Source: Myxococcales bacterium (GTDB taxonomy: Bacteria > Myxococcota > Myxococcia > Myxococcales > Myxococcaceae). From it: a stretch of DNA of 11,375 bases. A model generated the notes under the pieces. It searched no databases. It had not been told where the DNA came from and saw only the letters and a list, made by a program, of their open reading frames with translations. Positions within the stretch are counted from its first letter, which is position 1. Each line of letters opens with the position of its first letter. Positions 6,147 through 11,375 of this stretch are shown here, in pieces. The stretch lies in NCBI GenBank assembly GCA_003153055.1, contig PMBV01000173.1:1-11375 (forward strand). Reading direction: 5' to 3'. The position numbers were made by a program, and so were the translations under genes.

Positions 6147-7526
6147 ATGACGAAGCGGTACTTCATTCATACGTTCGGCTGTCAGATGAACGTCAACGAC
6201 ACCAACCGCATGGGCGAGGCCCTGGCGTCGGTGGGGTACGGGGCCACCCCAGTGCCCGAGAGCGCCGATCTCATCATTCTCAACACCTGCTCGGTTCGCG
6301 AGAAGGCCGAGGAGAAAATGCTGTCGGCGCTGGGCCGGTACCGGCAAGTGAAGCTGCAGCGAGGCGCGCTCATCGGGGTCGGAGGCTGCGTCGCCCAGCA
6401 AGAGAAGCAGAAGATCCTCAGCCGGGCCCCCTACGTCGACTTCGTCTTCGGCCCTGATGCGATCTCCAAGCTTCCCCAGATTCTCGAGCGGGTCGAGCGC
6501 GATCGGGTGCGAGTGGTGGAGACCGCGTGGGTCGACAGCGAGGCCTACGTCTTCCCCCGGGCCGACGCCGCCAGCTCGAAGGGGAGGGCGACCGAATTCG
6601 TCACGGTGATGAAGGGCTGCGACAACGTGTGCAGCTTCTGCGTGGTGCCGCACACCCGGGGCCGAGAGGTGAGCCGCCCCTTCCACGAGGTGCTCGAGGA
6701 GGTCGGCCGGCTGGCCCAGGTGGGCGTACGCGAGGTGACGCTGGTCGGGCAGAACGTCAACAGCTACCGCGGCGGGTGCTCGTTCGCCGCCCTGTTGCTC
6801 GAGACCTCGCGGGTTCCGGGAATAGAGCGGGTTCGCTTCACCACCAGCCACCCACATGATCTCTCCACCGAGCTCATCGAGGCCTTCCGCGTCGAGCCCA
6901 AGGTGATGCCGCACTTCCATCTCCCGGTACAGAGCGGCTCCGACGAGGTGCTGGTGCGAATGCGCCGCGACTACTCGGTCGCCCAGTATCTCGAGCGGGT
7001 CGAGAAGCTCAAGGTCGCCCGCCCGTCGATCGCCATCACGACCGACCTCATCGTGGGGTTCCCTGGAGAGACCGACGAAGACTTCGAGAAGACCTACCAG
7101 CTGTGCGAGCAGGTCGGCTTCGATGGGCAGTTCGCCTTTGTCTTCTCGTCGCGCCCCAAGACGGTCGCCGGCCTCAAGGAGGAGGCCTGGGGGCCCGTCT
7201 CCCACGAGGTGAAGGTGGCCCGACTCGAGCGCCTCAACCACCTGCAGAAGAGGATCAGCGTCGAGGCGATGTCGGCGCACCTGGGCAAGACGGTCGAGGT
7301 CTTGGTGGAGGGCCGCTCGCGCACCAACCTGGCCCGACAGTTCGGCCGCACCCCCCACAACCGAGTGGTCAACTTCGACGGAGCCGCCCCCATTGGAGCC
7401 TTGGTCGAGGTGCTGGTCGACTTCACGAGCCAGAGCTCGCTGGGTGGCACCCTGGCCAGGGTCCTCTCGCTCCCCCGAGTCGAGATCCCCGAGAGCCCGT
7501 CGGTCCCCGAGGCCTGCGTGGCGTGA
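6147..7526 (+). CDS. miaB: tRNA-2-methylthio-N6-dimethylallyladenosine synthase MiaB
   Basis: MiaB is a radical-SAM methylthiotransferase that converts i6A at position 37 of tRNAs reading UNN codons into ms2i6A, after MiaA adds the isopentenyl group; miaA is not in this window. All parts are present in 459 residues, a normal length. The N-terminal UPF0004 domain has auxiliary-cluster cysteines Cys12 (FGCQMN), Cys48 (NTCSVRE) and Cys81 (GGCVAQ). The radical-SAM CxxxCxxC is Cys158/Cys162/Cys165 (KGCDNVCSFC), followed by VPHTRGREVSRP, LVGQNVNSY and LPVQSGSDEVL. A C-terminal TRAM domain starts near residue 380. FGCQMN and the HTRGREVSR run point to MiaB over the paralogues RimO and MtaB. AGAAGG at 6135-6140 is the ribosome binding site, 6 nt from ATG 6147. 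TTGACT at 6110-6115 could be a -35 element, but its -10 partner (CCAGAA) is poor. Confidence 0.95.
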   Translation: MTKRYFIHTFGCQMNVNDTNRMGEALASVGYGATPVPESADLIILNTCSVREKAEEKMLSALGRYRQVKLQRGALIGVGGCVAQQEKQKILSRAPYVDFVFGPDAISKLPQILERVERDRVRVVETAWVDSEAYVFPRADAASSKGRATEFVTVMKGCDNVCSFCVVPHTRGREVSRPFHEVLEEVGRLAQVGVREVTLVGQNVNSYRGGCSFAALLLETSRVPGIERVRFTTSHPHDLSTELIEAFRVEPKVMPHFHLPVQSGSDEVLVRMRRDYSVAQYLERVEKLKVARPSIAITTDLIVGFPGETDEDFEKTYQLCEQVGFDGQFAFVFSSRPKTVAGLKEEAWGPVSHEVKVARLERLNHLQKRISVEAMSAHLGKTVEVLVEGRSRTNLARQFGRTPHNRVVNFDGAAPIGALVEVLVDFTSQSSLGGTLARVLSLPRVEIPESPSVPEACVA

Positions 7527-7585
7527 TCGCCGCGCCCTCACTGCAAAGGCCCGCGATCGACCTGACCGTGCTACATCTGACCCTC

Positions 7586-8038
7586 ATGGACGCCGCATCG
7601 GCGCTGAAGGCGAGCCCGCTTTTTCAATCTTTCACTGACACCGGCATCGGGATTCTCGCCGGCATTTGCACGGCCCGGAACTACCCGTCGGGAACCCCGC
7701 TGTTCGTCGAGAACATGGTGTCCGATTCGATGCTGGTCGTCGCGGAAGGGCGGGTGGCCCTTTCGGCCAAATCCGACCGAGGAGATCTGCCCTTGGGCGA
7801 GCTCTCCACCGGAGACTGGCTCGGTGAGCTCTCGCTCATCAACACGGGCCAGCGAATGTGCACCGCGATGGCGGTGACGTCGGTCGCGGCCTTCGAGATT
7901 CGACAGGCTGACTTCCAAAAGCTGACCGTCACCAAGCCTCAAGCCTGCATGAAGCTCTTGATGAACATCTGCACAGCCTTCGGCATCAAGGTCCAGGCGA
8001 ATCGGGACGCCTTGCGTTCCCTCGTCTCACGCCCGTGA
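7586..8038 (+). CDS. Single-domain cyclic nucleotide-binding protein
   Basis: The 150-residue product is one Crp-type cyclic nucleotide-binding domain and little else. The N-terminal helix reads SALKASPLFQSFTD and the beta-roll runs from about 30 to 105. The phosphate-binding cassette, GELSL (80-84) followed by QR (89-90), keeps the Glu and Arg (Glu81, Arg90) that contact cAMP or cGMP in ligand-binding members. Residues 107-150 are helical but show no helix-turn-helix, kinase or channel part. ATG 7586 begins right before the first helix; the open frame extends further upstream into miaB but in an arginine-rich shadow frame. The gap to miaB is 59 nt. A TACATC sequence at 7572-7577 resembles a -10 element near the start codon, and no Shine-Dalgarno is clear. 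It may act by binding a partner protein; the ligand and partner are unknown. Confidence 0.85.
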   Translation: MDAASALKASPLFQSFTDTGIGILAGICTARNYPSGTPLFVENMVSDSMLVVAEGRVALSAKSDRGDLPLGELSTGDWLGELSLINTGQRMCTAMAVTSVAAFEIRQADFQKLTVTKPQACMKLLMNICTAFGIKVQANRDALRSLVSRP

Positions 8039-8064
8039 CACTCGCTTGAAGGCCCGCTCATACT
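8035..8064 (+). promoter_or_regulatory. Promoter candidate for the secreted protein/DedA pair
   Basis: GTGACA (8035-8040, five of six consensus bases, overlapping the preceding stop codon) and CATACT (8059-8064, four of six) are 18 nt apart. Transcription would start near 8071, downstream of the ATG at 8066, so it argues for ATG 8081 as the real start and a leader of only about 10 nt. Confidence 0.45.
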
Positions 8065-8080
8065 GATGTACCCACCTGTC

Positions 8081-9061
8081 ATGATCCGCGCGCTGGTCCT
8101 CCAGGGGCTCCTCGCCCAGTCGGCCCTCGCGGCCACCGGGAGCGACTGGTTCGCGAGCGTCTACACCAACGGGGGCATCGAGCTGCGCGCGGACGATCGA
8201 GTGTTCGCGCTGTTCTCGGTCTTCAACGCGGTGGGGCTCGACGGGGGCACCCTCTCAAGGACGACGCCCGTTCCCAAGGTGACGTACCCGAAGGTGCGCG
8301 CCATGGTTCGTGCCCGGGTGCTGGGAGCCCAGCCAGAGGTGCGCGAGGCCGCTGAGGCGTTCCTCGATGCCCACCCCGTTGCCCTTGAAAAGTACCTGGC
8401 CGCGGCCCTCTCGGCCGAGCCCCCGCCCTTCGACCAGCCACAGGCCGGAGAGCTCAAGGGGCTCGAGCTCGTGCTGAGACAGGCGTGGACGGGTTGGCGC
8501 CTCGAGGAGTTGGTGCGAGAGGCCCAGTCTGCCCAGCGCCAGGCGCTCAGGGCCTGGCAACCGGTGCTCGACGGGCCATTGGGTCGCGCCAAGGAGGCCC
8601 TCCAGAGCCCTGACGCCGAGGTCGTGCTGATCGCCAACCTCCTCGATGCGCCTGACACGGCCCGAGCCGTGCGTGGTGGGCCGGGCCGAGTCTACGTGGT
8701 GGTGGGCCCGACTGATCACCCCGACGTCGAGCGTGTGGTTCGAGCCTTGGCCCGCCTCTTTCTCGAGCCCGTGGTGGCCCGTCAGGCTGGCCGATGGGTC
8801 AGCGGGCCGGCGGCGCTGCGAGAGGCCCAGCAGGCGGGGGCACCAGAGCGGACCGTGCAGGATCTCGCCACCGAGGCTCTGAGCCTCGCGGTGACGCTCA
8901 CCTCGGTCGAAGCGCCGGACACTCGCTGGGACGCTGCCGCCTCGGGTGGATACGCTGGAATCAAAGACGCAGCCAGGCTGTTGGACGACGCGAAGCCCCT
9001 CGATGGCTGGGCGCTGGACGCGATGCACATGCTCGAGACCCGCCGCCCAGCCAAGAAGTGA
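8081..9061 (+). CDS. Putative secreted protein of unknown function
   Basis: The 326-residue product begins with a short signal-peptide-like segment (MIRALVLQGLLAQSALA, then ATGSDW), with likely cleavage after ALA near residue 17, so it is probably exported to the periplasm. It has no lipobox cysteine. ATG 8081 is preferred over in-frame ATG 8066 because the latter adds MYPPV before the signal and lies 1 nt behind the -10 candidate. The mature part opens with GIELRADDRVFALFSVFNAVG, which faintly recalls the start of some periplasmic DUF proteins with a metallopeptidase-like fold, but no HExxH motif is present. The remainder is helical and rich in Ala, Arg, Leu and Glu, with a strand-like RVYVVVGPTDH near the middle. 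The dedA gene follows after 3 nt, suggesting one operon and perhaps an envelope-related role. I cannot assign a function. Confidence 0.75.
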   Translation: MIRALVLQGLLAQSALAATGSDWFASVYTNGGIELRADDRVFALFSVFNAVGLDGGTLSRTTPVPKVTYPKVRAMVRARVLGAQPEVREAAEAFLDAHPVALEKYLAAALSAEPPPFDQPQAGELKGLELVLRQAWTGWRLEELVREAQSAQRQALRAWQPVLDGPLGRAKEALQSPDAEVVLIANLLDAPDTARAVRGGPGRVYVVVGPTDHPDVERVVRALARLFLEPVVARQAGRWVSGPAALREAQQAGAPERTVQDLATEALSLAVTLTSVEAPDTRWDAAASGGYAGIKDAARLLDDAKPLDGWALDAMHMLETRRPAKK

Positions 9062-9064
9062 GCC

Positions 9065-9748
9065 GTGGAGTTCCTCAATTTTCTTCAGGAGATCGTCGGC
9101 GGCACAGGGGGAGTGGTTCCCTACCTCGTCGTCTTCGCCGTGCTCCTGGGCTGCGGTCTGGGCCTTCCCATGCCCGAGGACATCTCGCTCATCTTCGGCG
9201 GGTTCCTCGTCTTCGAAGAGCGGGCAGCGTTGCCGTTGATGATGCTGACGGGCTACCTCGGCATCATCTTGGGCGATTCGATGATCTTCTACTTCGGGCG
9301 GCGCATTGGCTCGAAGGTGGGGGCGAGGACCGGCGGCTTCTTCTCACGCATCGTCACGCCCCAGAAGCGAGCGCGGGTCGAGGGCCTGTTCAAGCGGCAC
9401 GGTGAGAAGATCGTCATGATCGCCCGGTTTCTCCCCGGCGTTCGGGCGGTCACCTACTTCACCGCCGGCTCAGTGGGCATGCGCTATTCCCACTTCATCT
9501 TCTTCGACTCAGTGGCAGCCCTGGGGTCGGCGCCGATCTTCGTCTACCTCGGGTATCGCTTCGGCGGTCAGCTCGAGTTCCTGCTCCATCAGATCGCCAA
9601 GGGCCAGCGAGGCGTCATCGCTGGAATCGTGGGGCTGCTCGTGATCGGGGTGATCGTCACCCGGTGGCGATCGAAGCGTGAGACCAAGGCGAACGAAGAG
9701 GCCCTTCGTGAGAAGGAAGCCGCTGATCGACCGACGACGGGCGGGTAG
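9065..9748 (+). CDS. DedA-family (VTT domain) membrane protein
   Basis: The product (227 residues) is an inner-membrane protein of the DedA/VTT superfamily, whose members act in lipid carrier or phospholipid handling (for example undecaprenyl phosphate flipping) and envelope homeostasis. Family marks are clear: GLGLPMPED (31-39) with acidic residues Glu38/Asp39 in a re-entrant segment, GDSMIFYFGRRIG (70-82), and RFLPGVRAVTYFTAG (121-135) with Arg121 and Arg127. Hydrophobic segments lie at about 16-34, 40-50, 58-77, 145-163 and 184-199. The C-terminus is a charged cytosolic tail. The GTG start at 9065 lies 3 nt after the upstream stop, so translation is probably coupled to the secreted protein. 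DedA proteins are usually redundant paralogues, so substrate cannot be inferred. It converges on the RHH regulator gene with a 26-bp gap. Confidence 0.92.
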   Translation: MEFLNFLQEIVGGTGGVVPYLVVFAVLLGCGLGLPMPEDISLIFGGFLVFEERAALPLMMLTGYLGIILGDSMIFYFGRRIGSKVGARTGGFFSRIVTPQKRARVEGLFKRHGEKIVMIARFLPGVRAVTYFTAGSVGMRYSHFIFFDSVAALGSAPIFVYLGYRFGGQLEFLLHQIAKGQRGVIAGIVGLLVIGVIVTRWRSKRETKANEEALREKEAADRPTTGG

Positions 9749-9762
9749 CGGTCGGTCGGTCG
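9728..9762. terminator. Possible bidirectional hairpin between dedA and the RHH gene
   Basis: CGACCGAC (9728-9735) can pair with GTCGGTCG at 9751-9758, or in a second register at 9755-9762, because the right arm is a short tandem GGTC repeat. The loop is long (15 or 19 nt) and no T-run follows on either strand. It spans the dedA stop codon in a convergent 26-bp gap, where a terminator is expected, but the evidence is weak. Confidence 0.3.
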
Positions 9763-9774
9763 TTCGCGACGGGC

Positions 9775-10005
9775 TCACTCGTCGTCTTTGATCCGGTGGT
9801 ATTTTGACAGGAGATCGTCGACTGCCTCGCGCAGGTACTCGCTCTGGGCGACCCGGGTGCGCCGAGAGAGCTCTCGCAGCTCTTCGACCTTCTCGTGCTC
9901 CACCAGCACGTGGGTACTGACGACGGGCCGCTCCTCGTCGGGCAGAGAGAGGGAGGCGTGCGGCGCTCCGTCGAGGGCGGGGGTCTGAGCCGTCGGGTTG
10001 TCCAT
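9775..10005 (-). CDS. Ribbon-helix-helix (CopG/MetJ-type) DNA-binding protein
   Basis: The protein is 76 residues long. Residues 1-26 form a Pro/Ala-rich, probably disordered N-terminal arm. Residues 28-35 (VVSTHVLV) fit the DNA-contacting beta-strand, 38-49 the first helix (EKVEELRELSRR) and 53-67 the second helix (AQSEYLREAVDDLLS), the pattern of an RHH dimer. A short acidic tail follows. The start is certain: AAGGAG (complement of 10011-10016) lies 5 nt before the ATG. Upstream are a good promoter and a 20-bp near-palindrome at about +1 to +20, so autorepression is a reasonable inference. RHH proteins often serve as antitoxins, but no toxin-like gene adjoins it: the 3' neighbour is convergent dedA and upstream is a tRNA gene. 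Its targets beyond itself are unknown. Confidence 0.85.
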   Translation of the reverse strand: MDNPTAQTPALDGAPHASLSLPDEERPVVSTHVLVEHEKVEELRELSRRTRVAQSEYLREAVDDLLSKYHRIKDDE

Positions 10006-10052
10006 GGCGTCTCCTTGTCGCGACAGGTCAGTACCGACCTGTAGACGCCATG
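10003..10052. repeat. 10-bp inverted repeat flanking the RHH operator region
   Basis: CATGGCGTCT (10003-10012) and AGACGCCATG (10043-10052) are perfect inverted copies 30 bp apart. One arm covers the RHH start codon and part of its ribosome binding site; the other overlaps the -10 element. The tip of each arm therefore reads as a start-codon context on opposite strands, but the rightward copy opens only ATG AAA CGT TGA. Between the arms lie a 10-bp perfect palindrome TGTCGCGACA (10016-10025) and the 20-bp palindrome at 10023-10042. Confidence 0.6.
10023..10042. promoter_or_regulatory. Candidate operator of the RHH gene (20-bp near-perfect palindrome)
   Basis: ACAGGTCAGTACCGACCTGT has perfect 7-bp arms (ACAGGTC/GACCTGT) and a central GTAC, with only one symmetric pair of positions breaking dyad symmetry. 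Relative to the leftward promoter it covers about +1 to +20, a position where a bound dimer pair would block transcription. The neighbouring palindrome TGTCGCGACA overlaps its left edge by 3 bp. In RNA it would instead form a 7-bp hairpin at the very 5' end of the RHH transcript, an alternative explanation. Confidence 0.5.
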
Positions 10053-10078
10053 AAACGTTGAGCTTGGGCCTCAGTCAA
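10050..10078 (-). promoter_or_regulatory. Promoter of the RHH gene
   Basis: Read leftward, TTGACT (complement of 10073-10078, five of six consensus bases) and TTTCAT (complement of 10050-10055, four of six) are separated by exactly 17 nt, with a run of T just upstream of the -35 element. Transcription would begin near 10043, about 38 nt before the RHH start codon. Confidence 0.55.
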
Positions 10079-10122
10079 AAAAACGGCCGCCTCGAGCTCG
10101 AATTCGGAGAGGAAGAAGCCTG

Positions 10123-10160
10123 GAGGAGGCCCGATCCTCCACTTCGGATCAGGCCTCCTC
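10123..10160 (-). terminator. Terminator of the CAU tRNA gene
   Basis: Read leftward, a 15-bp stem (one G-U pair, otherwise Watson-Crick) with an 8-nt loop begins 8 nt after the tRNA 3' end: left arm 10123-10137, loop 10138-10145, right arm 10146-10160. The sequence that follows leftward is pyrimidine-rich (CTTCTTCCTCT). No T-rich tract follows on the opposite strand, so orientation is leftward. Confidence 0.68.
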
Positions 10161-10167
10161 GAGACAG

Positions 10168-10241
10168 TGGTGACGGGTGGAATCGAACCACCGACCTAGG
10201 GATTATGAGACCCTCGCTCTAGCCATCTGAGCTACGTCACC
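10168..10241 (-). tRNA. tRNA with CAU anticodon, probably elongator tRNA-Met
   Basis: The leftward strand folds into a complete 74-nt cloverleaf. The acceptor stem is GGTGACG/CGTCACC, the D arm is GCTC/GAGC with a 9-nt loop, the anticodon loop is CTCATAA with anticodon CAT (complement of 10205-10207), the variable loop is 5 nt, and the T arm is GGTGG/CCACC with loop TTCGATT. The discriminator is A73 and CCA is not encoded (CTG follows). The anticodon stem is AGGGT/TCCCT, so pair 31-39 is a U-U mismatch. A regular 1-72 G-C pair and no A11-U24 pair rule out initiator tRNA. A CAU anticodon can also belong to tRNA-Ile2, whose C34 is changed to lysidine by TilS; the start GGNNACGTAGCTCAG resembles elongator Met, but the choice is not certain. 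Confidence 0.93.
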
Positions 10242-10258
10242 AAAGGCGGCGCGTGGCC

Positions 10259-10286
10259 AAGCCGCCCCACGCGCGGGGCGCGGCTT
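10259..10286. other. GC-rich hairpin between the tRNA and the CBS-type gene
   Basis: AAGCCGC (10259-10265) pairs with GCGGCTT (10280-10286), extended inward by C/G pairs around an ACGCGC loop with a small bulge. No T-run follows on either strand. It lies upstream of the tRNA on the tRNA strand and upstream of the promoter of the rightward gene, in a 214-bp region that otherwise shows only that promoter. It may be a weak terminator remnant or a structural accident of GC-rich sequence. Confidence 0.25.
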
Positions 10287-10342
10287 ACCTGGTGACGCTG
10301 TTCCTCGCAAGAGGGTTTGTCCGTTGGCAGCGGAGATGGGGC

Positions 10343-10371
10343 TTGACCAAAAGCAGCGGGTTACCCCTAAT
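10343..10371 (+). promoter_or_regulatory. Promoter of the cystathionine beta-synthase-type gene
   Basis: TTGACC (10343-10348, five of six consensus bases) and CCTAAT (10366-10371, four of six) are separated by 17 nt. Transcription would begin near 10378, giving a leader of about 78 nt. CCGTTGG occurs at 10321-10327 and again at 10374-10380, flanking the promoter; whether this is a regulator site is unknown. Confidence 0.5.
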
Positions 10372-10455
10372 CGCCGTTGGTCCTCGCAGCGGAAGGGAAG
10401 GGCTCGTCATGGGGCATAGAAGGCCGTCGAACTACTCCGATGAGGCGAGATCCCG

Positions 10456-11375
10456 ATGAGGTCCGCCGGCAGCGTGCTGGGGCTCATCGGGAACACCCCG
10501 ATGGTCAAGGTGGAGCGCCTCGACACCGGGCCGTGTGAGCTCTTTCTCAAGCTCGAGAGCCACAACCCTGGGGGCTCCATCAAGGACCGCATTGGCCTCT
10601 CGATGATCGCGGCGGCGGAGGAGGCAGGGAAGCTGGGGCCCGATCGACGACGGTTGGTAGAGGCCACGGCCGGGAACACAGGCCTCGGCCTCGCCTTGGT
10701 CGCGGCCCTCAAGGGCTACCAGCTCACCCTGGTCATTCCCGACAAGATGAGCCAGGAGAAGGTGCTCCACCTGAAGGCCATGGGCGCCCAGGTGGTGATG
10801 ACCCGGGCCGACGTCGAGAAGGGCCACCCGGACTACTATCAGGATCTCGCGGAGCGGCTGGCTCGAGAGACCGACGCCTTCTACGTGAACCAGTTCGCCA
10901 ACCCAGCGAACCCCAAGGCCCACGAGCAGACGACGGGCCCGGAGATCGCCGCTCAGCTCGAGCACCGGCTCGACGCCATGGTCTGTGGGGTGGGCTCGGG
11001 GGGGACGCTCACGGGCTTGTCCCGCTACTTCGCGCGGGTCATGCCCCAGTGCGAGATGATCCTCGCAGACCCGCAGGGCTCGGTGCTCGCCGGCTACATC
11101 GCCACGGGGACCATCGGCAAGGCCGGCTCCTGGGTCGTCGAGGGCATCGGAGAGGACTTCATTCCTCCCATCGCCGACCTCTCTCGCGTCACCCGGGCCT
11201 ACACCATTTCAGACGCCGAGAGCCTGTCGACCGCGCGGGAGCTCCTGAAGCGCGAGGGCCTCCTGGCCGGCTCGTCGTCAGGCACGCTCCTCGCCGCCGC
11301 GCTCCGGTATTGCCGCGAGCAGGTGAGCCCCAAGCGGGTGTGCACCCTGGTGTGCGACAGCGGCAACAAGTACCT
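10456..11375 (+). CDS. PLP-dependent cystathionine beta-synthase/cysteine synthase (3' end outside window)
   Basis: The first 306 residues of a fold-type II PLP enzyme are visible. The PLP lysine is Lys43 in NPGGSIKDR, the substrate loop is EATAGNTG (69-76), and the PLP-phosphate loop is GVGSGGTLTG. Cystathionine beta-synthase-like marks are PDKMSQEKV, the QFANPANPKAH region, ADPQGSVLAG, GIGEDFIPP and the final CDSGNKYL. These favour the CBS/MccA branch (homocysteine or O-acetylserine as substrate) over classical CysK, but chemistry cannot be settled from the fragment. A C-terminal pair of CBS regulatory domains, common in this branch, would lie beyond the window. ATG 10456 has GAGG 10 nt upstream. 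A second ATG at 10439 in another frame shares the context CGATGAGG and opens a 32-codon overlapping frame. The gene has its own promoter. Confidence 0.9.
   Translation, partial: MRSAGSVLGLIGNTPMVKVERLDTGPCELFLKLESHNPGGSIKDRIGLSMIAAAEEAGKLGPDRRRLVEATAGNTGLGLALVAALKGYQLTLVIPDKMSQEKVLHLKAMGAQVVMTRADVEKGHPDYYQDLAERLARETDAFYVNQFANPANPKAHEQTTGPEIAAQLEHRLDAMVCGVGSGGTLTGLSRYFARVMPQCEMILADPQGSVLAGYIATGTIGKAGSWVVEGIGEDFIPPIADLSRVTRAYTISDAESLSTARELLKREGLLAGSSSGTLLAAALRYCREQVSPKRVCTLVCDSGNKY

Noticed and set aside
5970..7541. Leftward open frame of over 500 codons opposite miaB, longer than miaB itself
   Set aside because: MiaB has every cysteine and motif in place, and the antisense product has no domain pattern. 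Long antisense frames arise easily when third positions are mostly G or C.
7103..7585. Upstream extension of the cyclic-nucleotide-binding frame to give a 311-residue protein
   Set aside because: The extension overlaps the 3' part of miaB and is a low-complexity Arg/Gly/Pro stretch. The domain begins naturally at ATG 7586.
8066..8080. ATG 8066 as the start of the secreted protein
   Set aside because: It lies 1 nt after the -10 candidate CATACT and would put MYPPV in front of an otherwise standard signal peptide.
9775..10005. Toxin-antitoxin module built on the RHH protein
   Set aside because: No small toxin-like gene lies on either side; the neighbours are a convergent dedA and a tRNA gene.
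10084..10106. Cluster of EagI, XhoI, SacI and EcoRI sites resembling a cloning polylinker next to a run of A
   Set aside because: CTCGAGCTC occurs many times in genes of this window, for example near 2030 and 2630. The flanking sequence continues without composition change into a sensible promoter and terminator, so vector contamination is unlikely.
9998..10222. Rightward open frame across the RHH start region and the tRNA
   Set aside because: It runs antisense to the RHH start and through the complement of a complete tRNA, has no ribosome binding site and no recognisable domain.

Overview
The window is strongly GC-rich, densely packed DNA with short intergenic gaps and G/C-ending codons. 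The gene set and style suggest a myxobacterium or relative (Myxococcota, formerly Deltaproteobacteria): a myxobacterial-type single-domain PilZ protein, several lineage-style hypothetical proteins, a CoxE-like VWA protein and a stand-alone sensory-type domain. This taxonomic reading is an inference from style, not a search result. No insertion sequence, phage, integron or CRISPR array is visible. Base composition looks even throughout, so this looks like ordinary chromosome.

Layout, left part: the 3' end of the ribosomal protein S1 gene (1-300) closes with a hairpin terminator. It is followed by an acetyl-CoA acetyltransferase (426-1604), a PilZ protein (1643-2017), a TrmA/RlmD-type RNA m5U methyltransferase (2021-3277) and a CoxE-like VWA protein (3319-4719), all rightward. 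PilZ and the methyltransferase are separated by 3 nt and are probably translationally coupled. A leftward gene (4737-5480) converges on the VWA gene. It encodes a domain I associate with the N-terminal part of sensor kinases, here standing alone. It diverges from an unrecognised cytosolic protein gene (5612-6088).

Layout, right part: miaB (6147-7526, tRNA methylthiotransferase), a bare cyclic-nucleotide-binding domain protein (7586-8038), a secreted protein of unknown function (8081-9061) and a DedA-family membrane protein (9065-9748) run rightward. The last two are 3 nt apart and probably co-transcribed. A leftward ribbon-helix-helix (RHH) regulator gene (9775-10005) has a well-formed promoter with nested inverted repeats, a strong candidate for autorepression. 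Upstream on the same strand is a CAU-anticodon tRNA (10168-10241) with its own hairpin terminator. The window ends inside a rightward PLP-dependent cystathionine beta-synthase/cysteine synthase gene (10456 to beyond 11375), which has a plausible sigma70-type promoter.

Translation and RNA maintenance recur (S1, m5U methyltransferase, MiaB, tRNA), with central metabolism (thiolase, sulfur amino acids) and signalling (PilZ for cyclic di-GMP, a cNMP-binding domain, the sensory-type domain). I see no multi-gene novel system. The observations most worth following are the RHH control region, the stand-alone sensory-type domain and the VWA protein without a MoxR ATPase partner.
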